DNA of 64,000 bases from Bacillus infantis NRRL B-14911. GTDB lineage: Bacteria; Bacillota; Bacilli; Bacillales; Cytobacillaceae. The DNA is taken from NCBI RefSeq assembly GCF_000473245.1, contig NC_022524.1, positions 3,434,501 to 3,498,500 of the forward strand. The letters are read 5' to 3'. The notes beneath the pieces are model-generated. The model did not search any database, was not told the origin of the DNA, and was given only the letters and a program-made list of their open reading frames with translations. This document shows positions 37,950-46,846 of the stretch, one piece after another (position 1 is the stretch's first letter; each line of letters begins with the position of its first letter). The position numbers and the translations under genes are program-made.

Positions 37950-39428
37950 TTATTGCTTTTTATGCTTTGCTTCAATTTCCTTCAGGCTTCCCAGCTGGCG
38001 GATTTCATAAAAAGGAATCCTGGAGTCTTCTGCAGCGAAAAAGAGCCTGAGGCCGCATGTTGCTTCCAGCCTTTTCCGGTGAATACCCTGCTCGCCCGAA
38101 AAAACATCCAAAACATCTGCAGAAAGCCTGATCAGGGCGGCTTCATAATCGCTTCCCCGCATTTCCCAAATTTCCCGCTCAAGCCGGAAGGCCGCTGTCT
38201 CTGCACTGACCATCCGCCCAGTCCCTTCACAGGCAGTACACTTGACCGTAAGCGATTCAGAAAGGGCAGCACGCGTCTTTTTCCTTGTAATCTGCAATAT
38301 GCCCAGCGGAGTGAACCCGACGATCCTCGTCCTCCGCTCATCTTTGCGGAGCTCTTTTTCCATCACCCTTGAAATATGCTGCCGGTCTCTTTCCTCTTTC
38401 ATATCAATGAAATCAATCAGAATCATGCCGCCGATGTCCCTGAGCCTGATCTGCCTTGCAGCCTCTGCCGCCGCCCATTCATTAGTCCTGAGAACCGTGT
38501 CGCGCAGATTTTCCCGGCCGGAGTATTTTCCTGTATTCACATCGATGACAGTCAGAGCCTCTGCTTCGTCAAAGATAAGATAGGCGCCGTTATCAAGCCA
38601 GACGATTTTTTTTAGCGCCCTATCGATTTCCTGGTCAAGATTATAGGCAGAGAAAATGCTTTCCTTATTATTATAGTAACGGACTACAGACTCTGCCGCT
38701 GCTTTTTCCAGTTTCTGCTTTACAGCAAGGTCGTCAACCACCACCTCGCCGGCTCCAAGCCTGGCCATCTCAGCTGCCGCTTCCTCCAGGAAGGTTTCTT
38801 TTTCAGCAAGCTTTGCAGGCTTCTTTACCGAAGCAGCCTTTTTAGCAAGCTCACGGTGTTCTGCACGAAGCTCCTCCAGTTCTTTTTGGAAGTCTTCTTC
38901 AGATGCTCCTGCAGCAGAAGTACGGAAGATGAGCCCTTCTTCTTCTTCCTTCAGTTTCATCCCGAGCGTTCTCAGCTCTTCCCTTGCAGAGTCTTTCTCT
39001 ATTTTCCTTGAAACGGCCACATACCGGCCAAAGGGCATATAAATCAGCTTTTCGCCCTGGAATTCAATGACATTGGTAAGCCGGGGACCTTTCGTGCCCG
39101 CCGCATCTTTTTCAACCTGTACAAGCAGTTTTTCACCTTCACGAACAAAAGAGGAGATTGATTTTTTGTCTTTCTTCTCTTTGTCTTCGGCTGAACGCAC
39201 ATATGATGCGAGCCTGTCGCGGTGCAGAAACCCGCTCTTTTCTTCCCCAATCTCAACGAAAGCAGCATTCATCCCAGGCAGCACCTTTGCGACCGTCCCG
39301 AGATAAATGCTGCCTACTGCGGATAGATTTTTCGGCTGGTCAATGATCAGCTTTTCCGGCTTGCCCGATTCATTCAGAACTGCATAACGTTTTTCCCTTG
39401 TTGCGTAATTGATGACTAATTTTTTCAA
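37950..39428 (-). CDS. rng: Ribonuclease E/G family endoribonuclease
   Basis: A 492-residue protein of the RNase E/G family, which cleaves single-stranded AU-rich RNA and matures rRNA. An S1 domain (about 35-125: GSIYLGTVAKVLPGMNAAFVEIG), the RNase H-like and DNase I-like catalytic region with LTVIDVNTGKYSG and GGMILIDFIDMKEE (catalytic Asp pair), and the zinc-link CTACEGTG are intact. The start is TTG at 39428. B. subtilis has no RNase E/G; here the gene lies between spoIVFB and rplU, interrupting an otherwise familiar order. Confidence 0.94.
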   Translation of the reverse strand: MKKLVINYATREKRYAVLNESGKPEKLIIDQPKNLSAVGSIYLGTVAKVLPGMNAAFVEIGEEKSGFLHRDRLASYVRSAEDKEKKDKKSISSFVREGEKLLVQVEKDAAGTKGPRLTNVIEFQGEKLIYMPFGRYVAVSRKIEKDSAREELRTLGMKLKEEEEGLIFRTSAAGASEEDFQKELEELRAEHRELAKKAASVKKPAKLAEKETFLEEAAAEMARLGAGEVVVDDLAVKQKLEKAAAESVVRYYNNKESIFSAYNLDQEIDRALKKIVWLDNGAYLIFDEAEALTVIDVNTGKYSGRENLRDTVLRTNEWAAAEAARQIRLRDIGGMILIDFIDMKEERDRQHISRVMEKELRKDERRTRIVGFTPLGILQITRKKTRAALSESLTVKCTACEGTGRMVSAETAAFRLEREIWEMRGSDYEAALIRLSADVLDVFSGEQGIHRKRLEATCGLRLFFAAEDSRIPFYEIRQLGSLKEIEAKHKKQ

Positions 39429-39481
39429 CTTTATTCCCCGCTTTGATATATCTAAAAATCTTTGTCTATTATTATCAAGCT

Positions 39482-40348
39482 TTAATAGGCATAAAGCAAA
39501 TCAGCCATTCGTGCTGTGGTAAGCTTTTCGGAAAAATAGGCATGAAGGAGCTCATTCTCATCAAGTGCTGCATGCTCCTTTCCATCATTTTCCACAATAA
39601 TCGGATGCTTGGTGCCGCGCTGGAAACGCTCAAGCACTTCGACAACCATCTCATCCTCTTTGACGATCAATGGCTTCAGTACTTTGAACTCATTCCGGTT
39701 TCCATAATACCGCTCAAGCAGGAATCTCATAAAAATAAACCGCCGCTGCTTCCATTCAAAATGCAGGGAAAAAAGCAGGAAGCCGAGCACAATCCAGACA
39801 TTCGGATTAAGGGGCGCTGCCAGCAGCATAACCGCAGCAAAAATAAGGGCTGCCCCAAGTGAAATCCTTAAGGCCTGTTTGTGGGCATCTGGGAACGCCT
39901 TCTTTTGGGACAGGTATAAAAACAGCAGCTTCCCCCCATCAAGCGGCCAGATAGGCAGAAGATTGAAAATCAGAATCATGATATTATATTGAAAAAAAAG
40001 CTCAAACAGTGCCCCGTCCAGCACTGACATACTATAAAGAATGTAGGAAAGGGCAATCAGCCAGACATGCTGGAGAGGCCCGGCCAAAATAACGGCCGCT
40101 TCTTCCTTCAGCGGCCTGTTTCCATGCTCATCCATTTCGGCTACTCCGCCAAATGGAAGCAATGATATTCTTTTAATTCGCCATGAAAAGCGGGCTGCCG
40201 CCCAGGCATGACCCATTTCGTGCACAAAGACAATCAGGAGGAGCATCATCACCTCCTGAAAACGGGCCGTTGCCACTGCCAGCCCGATGACAGCCCACAG
40301 CAGGGGATGAATGTGGATATACCGGAATAGACTGAGCATTTTAGTCAA
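39482..40348 (-). CDS. spoIVFB: SpoIVFB, intramembrane pro-SigK protease
   Basis: Site-2-type metalloprotease that cleaves pro-SigK in the outer forespore membrane. It is 288 residues with six membrane helices. The zinc motif is FVHEMGHAWA (His43, Glu44, His47), the third ligand Asp lies in NLLPIWPLDGG, and a C-terminal CBS-like domain contains HPIIVENDG. The start is TTG at 40348, inside the last codons of spoIVFA, with AGGTG at good spacing. BofC and SpoIVFA in this window are its regulators. Confidence 0.95.
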   Translation of the reverse strand: MTKMLSLFRYIHIHPLLWAVIGLAVATARFQEVMMLLLIVFVHEMGHAWAAARFSWRIKRISLLPFGGVAEMDEHGNRPLKEEAAVILAGPLQHVWLIALSYILYSMSVLDGALFELFFQYNIMILIFNLLPIWPLDGGKLLFLYLSQKKAFPDAHKQALRISLGAALIFAAVMLLAAPLNPNVWIVLGFLLFSLHFEWKQRRFIFMRFLLERYYGNRNEFKVLKPLIVKEDEMVVEVLERFQRGTKHPIIVENDGKEHAALDENELLHAYFSEKLTTARMADLLYAY

Positions 40349-41117
40349 ATTGCATCACCTGGATCGGATCGATAAAATCATCGCCTTGCTTTAGCGCAAA
40401 ATAAAAAGATCCTTTGCCGCTCTCCGGCACTTCAGCTGCTGTTCCCACTGCGACACCTTTGCCGATATAATCATAAAGATTGACCTTGATCTCGCTCAAA
40501 TTTCCATACCATGTCTCAGTTTTATCAGCATGCTGGACAATGACGGTTTTCCCGAATCCTTCTTTATTGCTGGCAAACTTAACAAGCCCCTCTTCTACTG
40601 ATTCCACATTTGAATCGATTGCGACCTCAATCGTCACCCTCTGGCCTGTCTCATCGAACTCCTCAAGAATTTTGCCGGAGGCTGGGAGCGCATATTCCTG
40701 GGCGGGAGCTGACTCGTCCCTCTCCTTTTTTGAATCCGTAAAAGGCACCAGCGCCAAAGGCTCCCCGAACTGCTCTTCATACCATTCCGACACAGCGGCA
40801 AACTGAAAGTCAGTCTCCATCGTTTTGGCCACAAAGTTTTTGGCCGGCTCAAAGGCAGCTGACGGATTTTTGAAAAGGATGGCTGTGACTAGAACGAGGC
40901 ATGCTGATGCCAGCAGCTTAAAGAAAAATACTTCTTTTTTAAAAAGGGGATGCTCTCCTTCAGGAGAGGAAGCTTTATAGGCAGGCATCTTTCCAAACCC
41001 GTGCTTTTCTTCCTCTTCTGCCCAGGGAAGCCTGTGCTGCAACTGTTTATTGATCCGTTCCTGGTCTTTTTTCCGTTTTTCGATTCTTTTGCGTATTTCA
41101 TCTGCTCTTGAACGCAT
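40341..41117 (-). CDS. spoIVFA: SpoIVFA, regulator of SpoIVFB
   Basis: A 258-residue protein that holds SpoIVFB and BofA in an inhibited complex until cleaved by SpoIVB. It has a basic/charged N-terminal cytoplasmic region, one membrane helix (about 64-82) and a C-terminal LytM/M23-like domain (GFGKTVIVQHADKTETWYGNL, YIGKGVAVGTA) lacking most catalytic residues, as expected. The ATG at 41117 is chosen over the open frame to 41183. It overlaps spoIVFB by eight bases. Confidence 0.92.
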   Translation of the reverse strand: MRSRADEIRKRIEKRKKDQERINKQLQHRLPWAEEEEKHGFGKMPAYKASSPEGEHPLFKKEVFFFKLLASACLVLVTAILFKNPSAAFEPAKNFVAKTMETDFQFAAVSEWYEEQFGEPLALVPFTDSKKERDESAPAQEYALPASGKILEEFDETGQRVTIEVAIDSNVESVEEGLVKFASNKEGFGKTVIVQHADKTETWYGNLSEIKVNLYDYIGKGVAVGTAAEVPESGKGSFYFALKQGDDFIDPIQVMQFD

Positions 41118-41250
41118 GATCTCCCCACCTGTCCCTAAACTGATTTGTACAAGTCTATGAGGGGTTTGGGGGGAGTATGACATTTTGGGGGAGAAAGAGG
41201 CGGAGAGATTGGGAGAATATCAACGATTGGGAACAGTTAAAAAAGGAAAC

Positions 41251-41279
41251 AAAAAAAGCCGGAGATTACCGACTTTTTT
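41251..41279 (-). terminator. Terminator downstream of minCD
   Basis: On the minus strand AAAAAGTCGG-TAATCT-CCGGCTTTTTTT forms a 10-bp stem (one G-T) with a T-run. It lies beyond the palindromic repeat, so the repeat would be part of the minCD mRNA 3' end. Confidence 0.72.
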
Positions 41280-41331
41280 ACTGAAGACCAATCGTATTAA
41301 ACAGATTTTTTGTTGCGCTTTAGTATGAGGC

Positions 41332-41461
41332 TGTTGATTTGCGTTCCAGGCACTTCGCTTTCCGCGGGGCGGAGTTGAGCCTCCTCGCGCTGTGCGCTGT
41401 GGGGTCTCAACTTTTCCGCTATTTCCCCCAGGAGTCTTCGTGCCTTGCACTCCAATCAACA
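41332..41461. repeat. Palindromic Bacillaceae intergenic repeat (about 130 bases)
   Basis: The element is bounded by GTTGATT and AATCAAC. Just inside are GGCAC/GTGCC, and internally GTTGAGCC/GGTCTCAAC. Its core reads CTTCGCTTTCCGCGGGGCG, and CAGGAGTCTTCGTGCC lies near the other end. This matches, from memory, a dispersed palindromic intergenic element common in Bacillus, Geobacillus and relatives. It would fold into a long hairpin in the minCD 3' UTR. No gene is encoded. Confidence 0.75.
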
Positions 41462-41536
41462 GGATTTTTAAACTTTTACGGCACCAAAGTGCTAGGTCAT
41501 AAGATCAATTTAAAGCCCTTAATAACTTTGATACTC

Positions 41537-42340
41537 CTATTTTACTCCAAAAAATCTTTTCAGTTTGGTGAGCATGCCTGTGTTTTCTTGTTCGAGCTGC
41601 TGGAGCGGAACGGCTTCGCCGAGGATGCGGCGGGCGATGTTGCGGTAGGCGACGGATGCTTTGCTGTTCGGGTTGAGTGCGATCGGTTCGCCGTGGTTGG
41701 ATGCTTTGATGACTTCGTCGTCATCTGCCACGATCCCAATCAGGTCGATGGATAGATGGGCCGTGATTTCATCGACATCCAGCATATCGCCATTTTTCAT
41801 CATATGGCTGCGGATCCTGTTGATGACAAGTTTGGGCGCTTCGACATTCTCTTCCTTTTCGAGCAGGCCGATGATCCTGTCGGCATCACGTACAGCTGAA
41901 ACCTCGGGAGTCGTGACGACAATCGCCTTGTCTGCCCCGGCAACGGCATTCTTGTAGCCTTGTTCGATCCCTGCCGGACAATCGATAATGATATAATCAT
42001 AGTCCTGCTTCAGCTCTTCTACCAGCTTTTTCATCTGTTCAGGATTTACAGCGGTTTTATCACTTGTCTGGGCAGCAGGCAGCAAATAAAGAAGGTCTTC
42101 AAAGCGCTTGTCCTTCACAAGAGCCTGATGGACCTTGCAGCGGCCTTCGATGACATCCACCAGATCATAGATGATGCGGTTTTCAAGCCCCATCACCACG
42201 TCCAGGTTGCGCAGGCCGATATCTGTATCAATTAGGCAGACCCGCTTCCCCTGCAAAGCCAAAGCTGTACCGATGTTGGCGGATGTAGTCGTTTTGCCGA
42301 CACCGCCTTTGCCTGAGGTAATTACAATAGCTTCTCCCAC
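41537..42340 (-). CDS. minD: Septum site-determining ATPase MinD
   Basis: Membrane-associated ParA-type ATPase that places the division site with MinC. It is 267 residues. Deviant Walker A SGKGGVGKTT (9-18), switch I region DTDIGLRNLD, Walker B YIIIDCPAG, and the C-terminal amphipathic membrane-targeting helix (LTKLKRFFGVK) are present. The start is GTG at 42340 with AAGGGGG eight bases upstream, one base from the minC stop. Confidence 0.98.
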   Translation of the reverse strand: MGEAIVITSGKGGVGKTTTSANIGTALALQGKRVCLIDTDIGLRNLDVVMGLENRIIYDLVDVIEGRCKVHQALVKDKRFEDLLYLLPAAQTSDKTAVNPEQMKKLVEELKQDYDYIIIDCPAGIEQGYKNAVAGADKAIVVTTPEVSAVRDADRIIGLLEKEENVEAPKLVINRIRSHMMKNGDMLDVDEITAHLSIDLIGIVADDDEVIKASNHGEPIALNPNSKASVAYRNIARRILGEAVPLQQLEQENTGMLTKLKRFFGVK

Positions 42341-42341
42341 A

Positions 42342-43022
42342 CTAGTGTCCCCCTTCCAATCTCGTTAAGTTTGGTCTGAGATGCATTAAAACCTGCAATC
42401 TATCAACTATCATTTGTTCATTTTCGTCTATGTAGGCACATTCCATTTCCCTCATGTCCTCATCCTTGCTGTGATCAGGCGCCCGGTTGATGCAGTCGCT
42501 GATCCTTAGCTGGGAAGGCCTCATCATGCTTGCCGCTATGACTGCCTGCCTGTTTCCGTAGCAGCCGGCATGGGCGATTCCTTTTAAGCTGCCCATGATG
42601 AAAATGCTTCCTCCCGCCATGACAGTGCCGCCGGGATTCACATCCCCGATCAGGAGCAGGTCGCCAGGAACTTCAAGGACCTGCCCTGAGCGGATGATTT
42701 TTGCCACCGACATAATCTCATTTTCTTTCTTTTCCCTGTCCGCCTCTTCCTTAGTCAGAACATTTGAGCTGACAGAATCAACGACAAAGTTCTTCTTTGA
42801 CCTGATCAAATCCTTCAGCTCTTCCTCCTGATCAGCGGTAAGATAGCGGTTTCCTGCCTGCACCCTTACAGACATAAGCGGACGGTCTACATTGGTTCTC
42901 GCGCTTTCGGAGAGCTTTCTATCAAGCTCCTTTTTCAGTTCCTCATAGGAACAGGAGTCGTCCAGATGAAGAGTCAGGCCGTCCTTTGTCCCTTTTATTG
43001 TCACATTCTGAGTTTTCTTCAT
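42342..43022 (-). CDS. minC: Septum site-determining protein MinC
   Basis: FtsZ assembly inhibitor, 226 residues. The N-terminal FtsZ-interacting domain (about 1-100) is followed by a linker and the C-terminal beta-helix MinD-binding domain ([43 protein letters not shown] is the recognisable run, read in part). It forms an operon with minD, downstream of mreBCD and separated from them by a repeat element. Confidence 0.96.
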   Translation of the reverse strand: MKKTQNVTIKGTKDGLTLHLDDSCSYEELKKELDRKLSESARTNVDRPLMSVRVQAGNRYLTADQEEELKDLIRSKKNFVVDSVSSNVLTKEEADREKKENEIMSVAKIIRSGQVLEVPGDLLLIGDVNPGGTVMAGGSIFIMGSLKGIAHAGCYGNRQAVIAASMMRPSQLRISDCINRAPDHSKDEDMREMECAYIDENEQMIVDRLQVLMHLRPNLTRLEGGH

Positions 43023-43045
43023 TGCAAGATGTTCACCTCAATAAG

Positions 43046-43168
43046 AAAAGCGCAAGCGCTTTGGTCACCCCCTAAAAGCAGAAGGCGATCCTCCCGGAAA
43101 GGCGTTCTTTGCCTTTGTGGAAGGATTGGCTTCTGACCTCGAGGGGGCAGGCGCTGTGGCTAGACAGT
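43046..43168. repeat. Second palindromic Bacillaceae intergenic repeat (about 120 bases)
   Basis: The element runs from AAAAGCGCAAGCGCTTTGG to GGCGCTGTGGCTAGACAGT. A long internal stem is formed by CAGAAGGCGATCCTCCC and GGAAGGATTGGCTTCTG, with an inner AAAGGC/GCCTTT; outside this, CACCCCC pairs with GAGGGGG. The AGCGCAAGCGCTTTGGTCA opening and GGCTAGACA end match, from memory, another dispersed Bacillus repeat family. It sits between mreD and minC. Confidence 0.75.
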
Positions 43169-43446
43169 GATCAAATTAAAAAAATATAAACTTTCTTATC
43201 CTGATAAGAAAAACCTGGCATCTGCCAAGTCCTTACAGCCGGCTGACCGGCTTTCCAACCCTTCAGAACAGCTGTGCTGCCTCTGCAAAGGATACGAGCC
43301 GTACACCATACATAGAATCAATGTATGCCTTTTTTGCAGCTCCACATAATACAATTCGACATAAGCTCACAAAATCCTTTTTTCGCCTGTGCAGTTTTAC
43401 ATGCTGCCACAATATTTTTATCGGCTGCCCTCAAGCTTTTTCAATA
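43169..43446. other. Remainder of the mreD-minC gap, with a doubtful cysteine-rich frame
   Basis: A 60-codon plus-strand frame (GTG at 43167 to 43349) ends in two CxxC pairs (CCLC, 13 residues, CLFC), the look of a small zinc ribbon. Its start lies in the repeat end and has no ribosome binding site, so it is not called as a gene. No terminator or promoter was recognised in the rest. Confidence 0.4.
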
Positions 43447-43971
43447 TCACTGGCCGTATTCATCAAGCTCGCGTGCGAACTTTTCGAAAAACTTCTTAAA
43501 AGGAAAGGATACCACAACAATGAAAGCGAGATTCAGCACAAGCGTCGGCAGCAGCCTCTGCTGCAGGAACACTGAAAACTCCATGTTTGTGCGGTGAATC
43601 AGGAAATTCATCTCGTACACACCCAGTTCCAGAAGCGCCAGTTCAAACAGAGTGATAAGGGCGACCACTGCAAGATTGGTATGCAGGATCCGGATGATTT
43701 TGGACGCAATATAGGCCAGCAGCGGCAGCATGAATAAATAGATGCCGATGATATCTGTATACACAATATCAAACAGCAGGCCAAAAATCAGTCCATAGAT
43801 AATTCCATGTTTTTTACTGCCGTAGATGGTCAGGAAAATGATAATGACCGCCAGGAAATGCGGGACCATGATCCGTTTGCTGTTATACAATTCTGCAGAC
43901 AGCAGCTGGACAAAAACGCTGTCCAGGACGAAAAAAAATAAAACGAGAAGAGGAAGAAGAAACCGTTTCAT
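43447..43971 (-). CDS. mreD: Rod shape-determining protein MreD
   Basis: Integral membrane component of the elongasome, 174 residues with about five hydrophobic helices; the opening KRFLLPLLVLFFFVLDSVFVQ and the central YGLIFGLLFDIVYTDIIGIY fit the family. It lies three bases after mreC. It is the third gene of mreBCD. Confidence 0.93.
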   Translation of the reverse strand: MKRFLLPLLVLFFFVLDSVFVQLLSAELYNSKRIMVPHFLAVIIIFLTIYGSKKHGIIYGLIFGLLFDIVYTDIIGIYLFMLPLLAYIASKIIRILHTNLAVVALITLFELALLELGVYEMNFLIHRTNMEFSVFLQQRLLPTLVLNLAFIVVVSFPFKKFFEKFARELDEYGQ

Positions 43972-43974
43972 TCT

Positions 43975-44841
43975 CTATTCCTCCTCTTCTTCCAACTTGT
44001 CCAGGTCTGGCTTCTCCATTGATAGCTTTGCGACCATAACATGCTCTATATCATAAAAGTCTGCTCCAGGCTTTACATATGCAGTCTGGTTCAAGCCGAA
44101 CTCATCGGGAACGACCTCTTCCACGACCCCAACAGGCAATCCGGATGGAAATACGCCGCCAAGTCCTGAGGTTGTGACGATTTCCCCTTTTTTAATTTTT
44201 GCGTCATATGGAATCCGCTTTAGCAAAAGAAGCTTTTTCTTTGTATCATAGCCTTCAATAGTCCCATAAATCTTTTCATTGATAACGGCTGAAATCCGGT
44301 TGGCCGGATCGGTGCTGCTAAGGAGCTGAACACTGGCGGAAAGATTGCTCGTATTTTTCACTTTCCCGATTAAGCCGCCGGCTGTTATAACAGCCATATC
44401 TTTCTTCAAGCCATCTTTTTCACCTTTATTGATAATCAGCGTCTCTTCCCAGCGGTCAGGATTCCTCGCAATCACAGTTGCCTGGATGGGCTCATATTTG
44501 CTTAAATCACCTTTTTTATCAAGTATTGTCTGCAGCTTTTCATTTTCATCCTTCAGGCGCTGCACATCGGCCTCAAGCATGGCAAGCTGATCAAGCCGGC
44601 CCTTCAATTCCTTGTTTTCTTCATATGTATTCTGCAAGTCTTTCACATTTTCGAAGAATCCGGCAACATAGCTTGCCGGCCGGGAAACGATGGTCTGCGC
44701 CCAGCTCGCTGTATCTTTCACAAATTGCTCTGCCCATGAAAGCTTTTCCCTTTCTTTCAGGGAAAATCCGATTAATGCCACCAGAATAATGATACTGACA
44801 AGCAGGATGATCAGGCGTTTATTCAGGAAAAACTGTGGCAT
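43975..44841 (-). CDS. mreC: Rod shape-determining protein MreC
   Basis: Bitopic protein that links MreB to cell-wall synthases, 288 residues: one N-terminal membrane helix (about 9-26), a coiled coil (about 68-112) and the extracellular beta-barrel domain with VIARNPDRWEETLIINKGEKDGL and TSGLGGVFPSGLPVGVV. The very acidic tail (EKPDLDKLEEEEE) is typical of Bacillus. It lies between mreB and mreD. Confidence 0.97.
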   Translation of the reverse strand: MPQFFLNKRLIILLVSIIILVALIGFSLKEREKLSWAEQFVKDTASWAQTIVSRPASYVAGFFENVKDLQNTYEENKELKGRLDQLAMLEADVQRLKDENEKLQTILDKKGDLSKYEPIQATVIARNPDRWEETLIINKGEKDGLKKDMAVITAGGLIGKVKNTSNLSASVQLLSSTDPANRISAVINEKIYGTIEGYDTKKKLLLLKRIPYDAKIKKGEIVTTSGLGGVFPSGLPVGVVEEVVPDEFGLNQTAYVKPGADFYDIEHVMVAKLSMEKPDLDKLEEEEE

Positions 44842-44927
44842 GGTTCACACCTCTATTTCTTTAAAAAGAAGAGACTCCAGGATAAAAGCGAATGACTGCT
44901 TCATGCCCGGAGCCGCCCTTTTTGTTA

Positions 44928-45947
44928 TTAATAAGAATCTTTGGATTTGTTTTTGAATAAGTGAATATGGTCGAGCGCCTTCCCTGTTCCGATTGCCACA
45001 CAGTCAAGCGGATTTTCGGCGATCAGCACAGGCATTTTTGTTTCCTCTGCAATTACCTTGTCCAAATTGCGGAGAAGCGCTCCTCCGCCAGTCAGCACAA
45101 TCCCCCGGTCCATGATATCAGCAGCCAGTTCAGGCGGCGTTTTTTCCAGGGTGACCTTTACGGCATCCACAATGCTATAGACAGTATCACGAAGGGCAGC
45201 GGCAATTTCCTCAGCTGTAATTTCTATCGTTTTTGGCAGTCCTGTCAAAAGATCGCGGCCACGGATTTCCATATTTTCAATGCCTTCAGGCTCACCGGCG
45301 GAGCCGATCTCCATTTTAATGCTTTCAGCTGTCCGGTCGCCGATCATCAGGTTATAAGTTTTGCGGATATAATTAATGATTGCATCATCCATTTCATCTC
45401 CCGCAATGCGGATTGACTGGCTCGTAACAATGCCGCCAAGTGAAATGATGGCCACTTCAGTCGTCCCGCCGCCGATGTCGACAACCATGCTGCCTGTCGG
45501 CTCCCAAACAGGAAGATTTGCACCTATTGCAGCAGCAAACGGCTCTTCAATCGGGTAAGCATCGCGGGCACCAGCCTGGCGTGTTGCATCAATGACAGCA
45601 CGCTGTTCTACAGCGGTGATGCCTGAAGGCACACATACCATTACATACGGCTTGCCGGCAAAGAAGCCCTTTTTGACAGCCTGTCTTATATAATATTTCA
45701 TCATGGTAGCCGTTGTTTCATAATCAGCGATAACGCCGTCCTTCATAGGACGCATCGCCACTACATTGCCCGGCGTACGGCCGATCATATTCTTCGCATC
45801 GTTGCCGACAGCGACAATGCTTTTAGTATCCGTCTGCATGGCAACCACAGATGGCTCCCTTACAGCGATTCCTTTTCCTTTTACATAAACGAGTGTATTG
45901 GCAGTCCCCAAGTCGATTCCAAGATCCCGTGTTCCGATTCCAAACAT
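44928..45947 (-). CDS. mreB: Rod shape-determining actin homologue MreB
   Basis: A 339-residue bacterial actin that guides lateral cell-wall synthesis. Phosphate 1 motif [21 protein letters not shown], phosphate 2 [15 protein letters not shown] and adenosine motif [15 protein letters not shown] are intact. It is the first gene of mreBCD, with a candidate promoter about 120 bases upstream, past radC. Confidence 0.97.
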   Translation of the reverse strand: MFGIGTRDLGIDLGTANTLVYVKGKGIAVREPSVVAMQTDTKSIVAVGNDAKNMIGRTPGNVVAMRPMKDGVIADYETTATMMKYYIRQAVKKGFFAGKPYVMVCVPSGITAVEQRAVIDATRQAGARDAYPIEEPFAAAIGANLPVWEPTGSMVVDIGGGTTEVAIISLGGIVTSQSIRIAGDEMDDAIINYIRKTYNLMIGDRTAESIKMEIGSAGEPEGIENMEIRGRDLLTGLPKTIEITAEEIAAALRDTVYSIVDAVKVTLEKTPPELAADIMDRGIVLTGGGALLRNLDKVIAEETKMPVLIAENPLDCVAIGTGKALDHIHLFKNKSKDSY

Positions 45948-46068
45948 AGCTGTATCTCCCTTTCTGATACGAAATGCAATTTTTTAAGGTGATTTTTATA
46001 TTCGAAGAAGGCTGAAAAAGCAGCCTGGTTAGCAGTTGGCAGACTTATTCTAGTCTAAAAAATCATAA

Positions 46069-46096
46069 ATTATATTATATCCTAACAATCGGTAAA
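46069..46096 (-). promoter_or_regulatory. Candidate SigA promoter of mreBCD
   Basis: On the minus strand TTTACC (46096-46091) is 16 bases from TATAAT (46074-46069); an overlapping second TATAAT lies at 46079-46074. It is just downstream of the radC stop codon. Confidence 0.45.
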
Positions 46097-46105
46097 ATCA
46101 TAGTG

Positions 46106-46795
46106 TTATAAATAACCTTTTTCCTTTAAGCTGACATATTTGTTTTCCCCGATGATCAAATGATCGAGCACATCAATGCCGATGATTTTCCCGCACTCCG
46201 CCAGCCTCTTCGTGACTTCGATATCCTCCCTGCTCGGAGCAGGGTCGCCAGAAGGATGGTTATGGATGCAGATGATAGACGCAGCCGACCTTCTGAAGGC
46301 CTCCTTGAAAACCTCCCTGGGATGAACGATTGAAGCATTCAGGCTGCCGATGAAAATCGTCTGCTTATGGAGCACCTGATTCTTTGTGTTCAAGTAAAGG
46401 CAGACAAAATGCTCCTGCGAAAGGAAGCGCATGTCATTCATGACATATTTGGCGCCGTCCTCAGGTGAACGGATCACAAAGCGGTCATCATAGGAAAGGC
46501 TGGAAATTCGCCTCCCTATCTCGACCGCGGCCAGTACCTGAATGGCCTTGGCCATGCCGATCCCTTTAATGCTGGTCATCTCATCAAGCGTCGCATCCTT
46601 CAGGAGGCGGAGGCCTTCAAAATGGGTAAGAAGCCTGTTTGACAGCTGGAGCACAGACTCCTCTTTAGTCCCGGTCCTGAGCATAAGAGCAAGAAGCTCA
46701 TGATTGGACAGGCTTTCCGGGCCATTCTGGATAAAGCGTTCGCGCGGCCTCTCATCCTGCGGAAAATCACGTATCATCAATGATTCAGTTTTCAA
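46106..46795 (-). CDS. radC: RadC family JAMM-domain protein
   Basis: A 229-residue protein with an N-terminal helix-hairpin-helix region (LDEMTSIKGIGMAKAIQVLAA) and a C-terminal JAMM/MPN metal site, HNHPSGDPAPSREDIEVT, preceded by a conserved Glu in VFKEAFRRSA. Despite the name, no DNA-repair role is established. The start is TTG at 46795 with GGAGG seven bases upstream. It lies between maf and mreB, as in B. subtilis (ysxA). Confidence 0.95.
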   Translation of the reverse strand: MKTESLMIRDFPQDERPRERFIQNGPESLSNHELLALMLRTGTKEESVLQLSNRLLTHFEGLRLLKDATLDEMTSIKGIGMAKAIQVLAAVEIGRRISSLSYDDRFVIRSPEDGAKYVMNDMRFLSQEHFVCLYLNTKNQVLHKQTIFIGSLNASIVHPREVFKEAFRRSAASIICIHNHPSGDPAPSREDIEVTKRLAECGKIIGIDVLDHLIIGENKYVSLKEKGYL

Positions 46796-46846
46796 TATGG
46801 TTCCTCCCTTGCCGGCGGGAAAGGGAGGCAGATGATCGTACAGTAT

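Larger units (their letters stand above)
41118..41536. other. Intergenic region between minD and spoIVFA (419 bases)
   Basis: This gap contains the minCD terminator (41251-41279) and a palindromic intergenic repeat (41332-41461). The remaining ~130 bases next to spoIVFA would have to carry its promoter; none was fixed by eye. Confidence 0.6.

Noticed and set aside
39482-39862. Plus-strand frames opposite spoIVFB
   Set aside because: Antisense shadows of a gene with intact protease motifs; no start signals.
41220-41459. 79-codon minus-strand frame
   Set aside because: It is made almost entirely of the palindromic repeat and terminator sequence and has no ribosome binding site.
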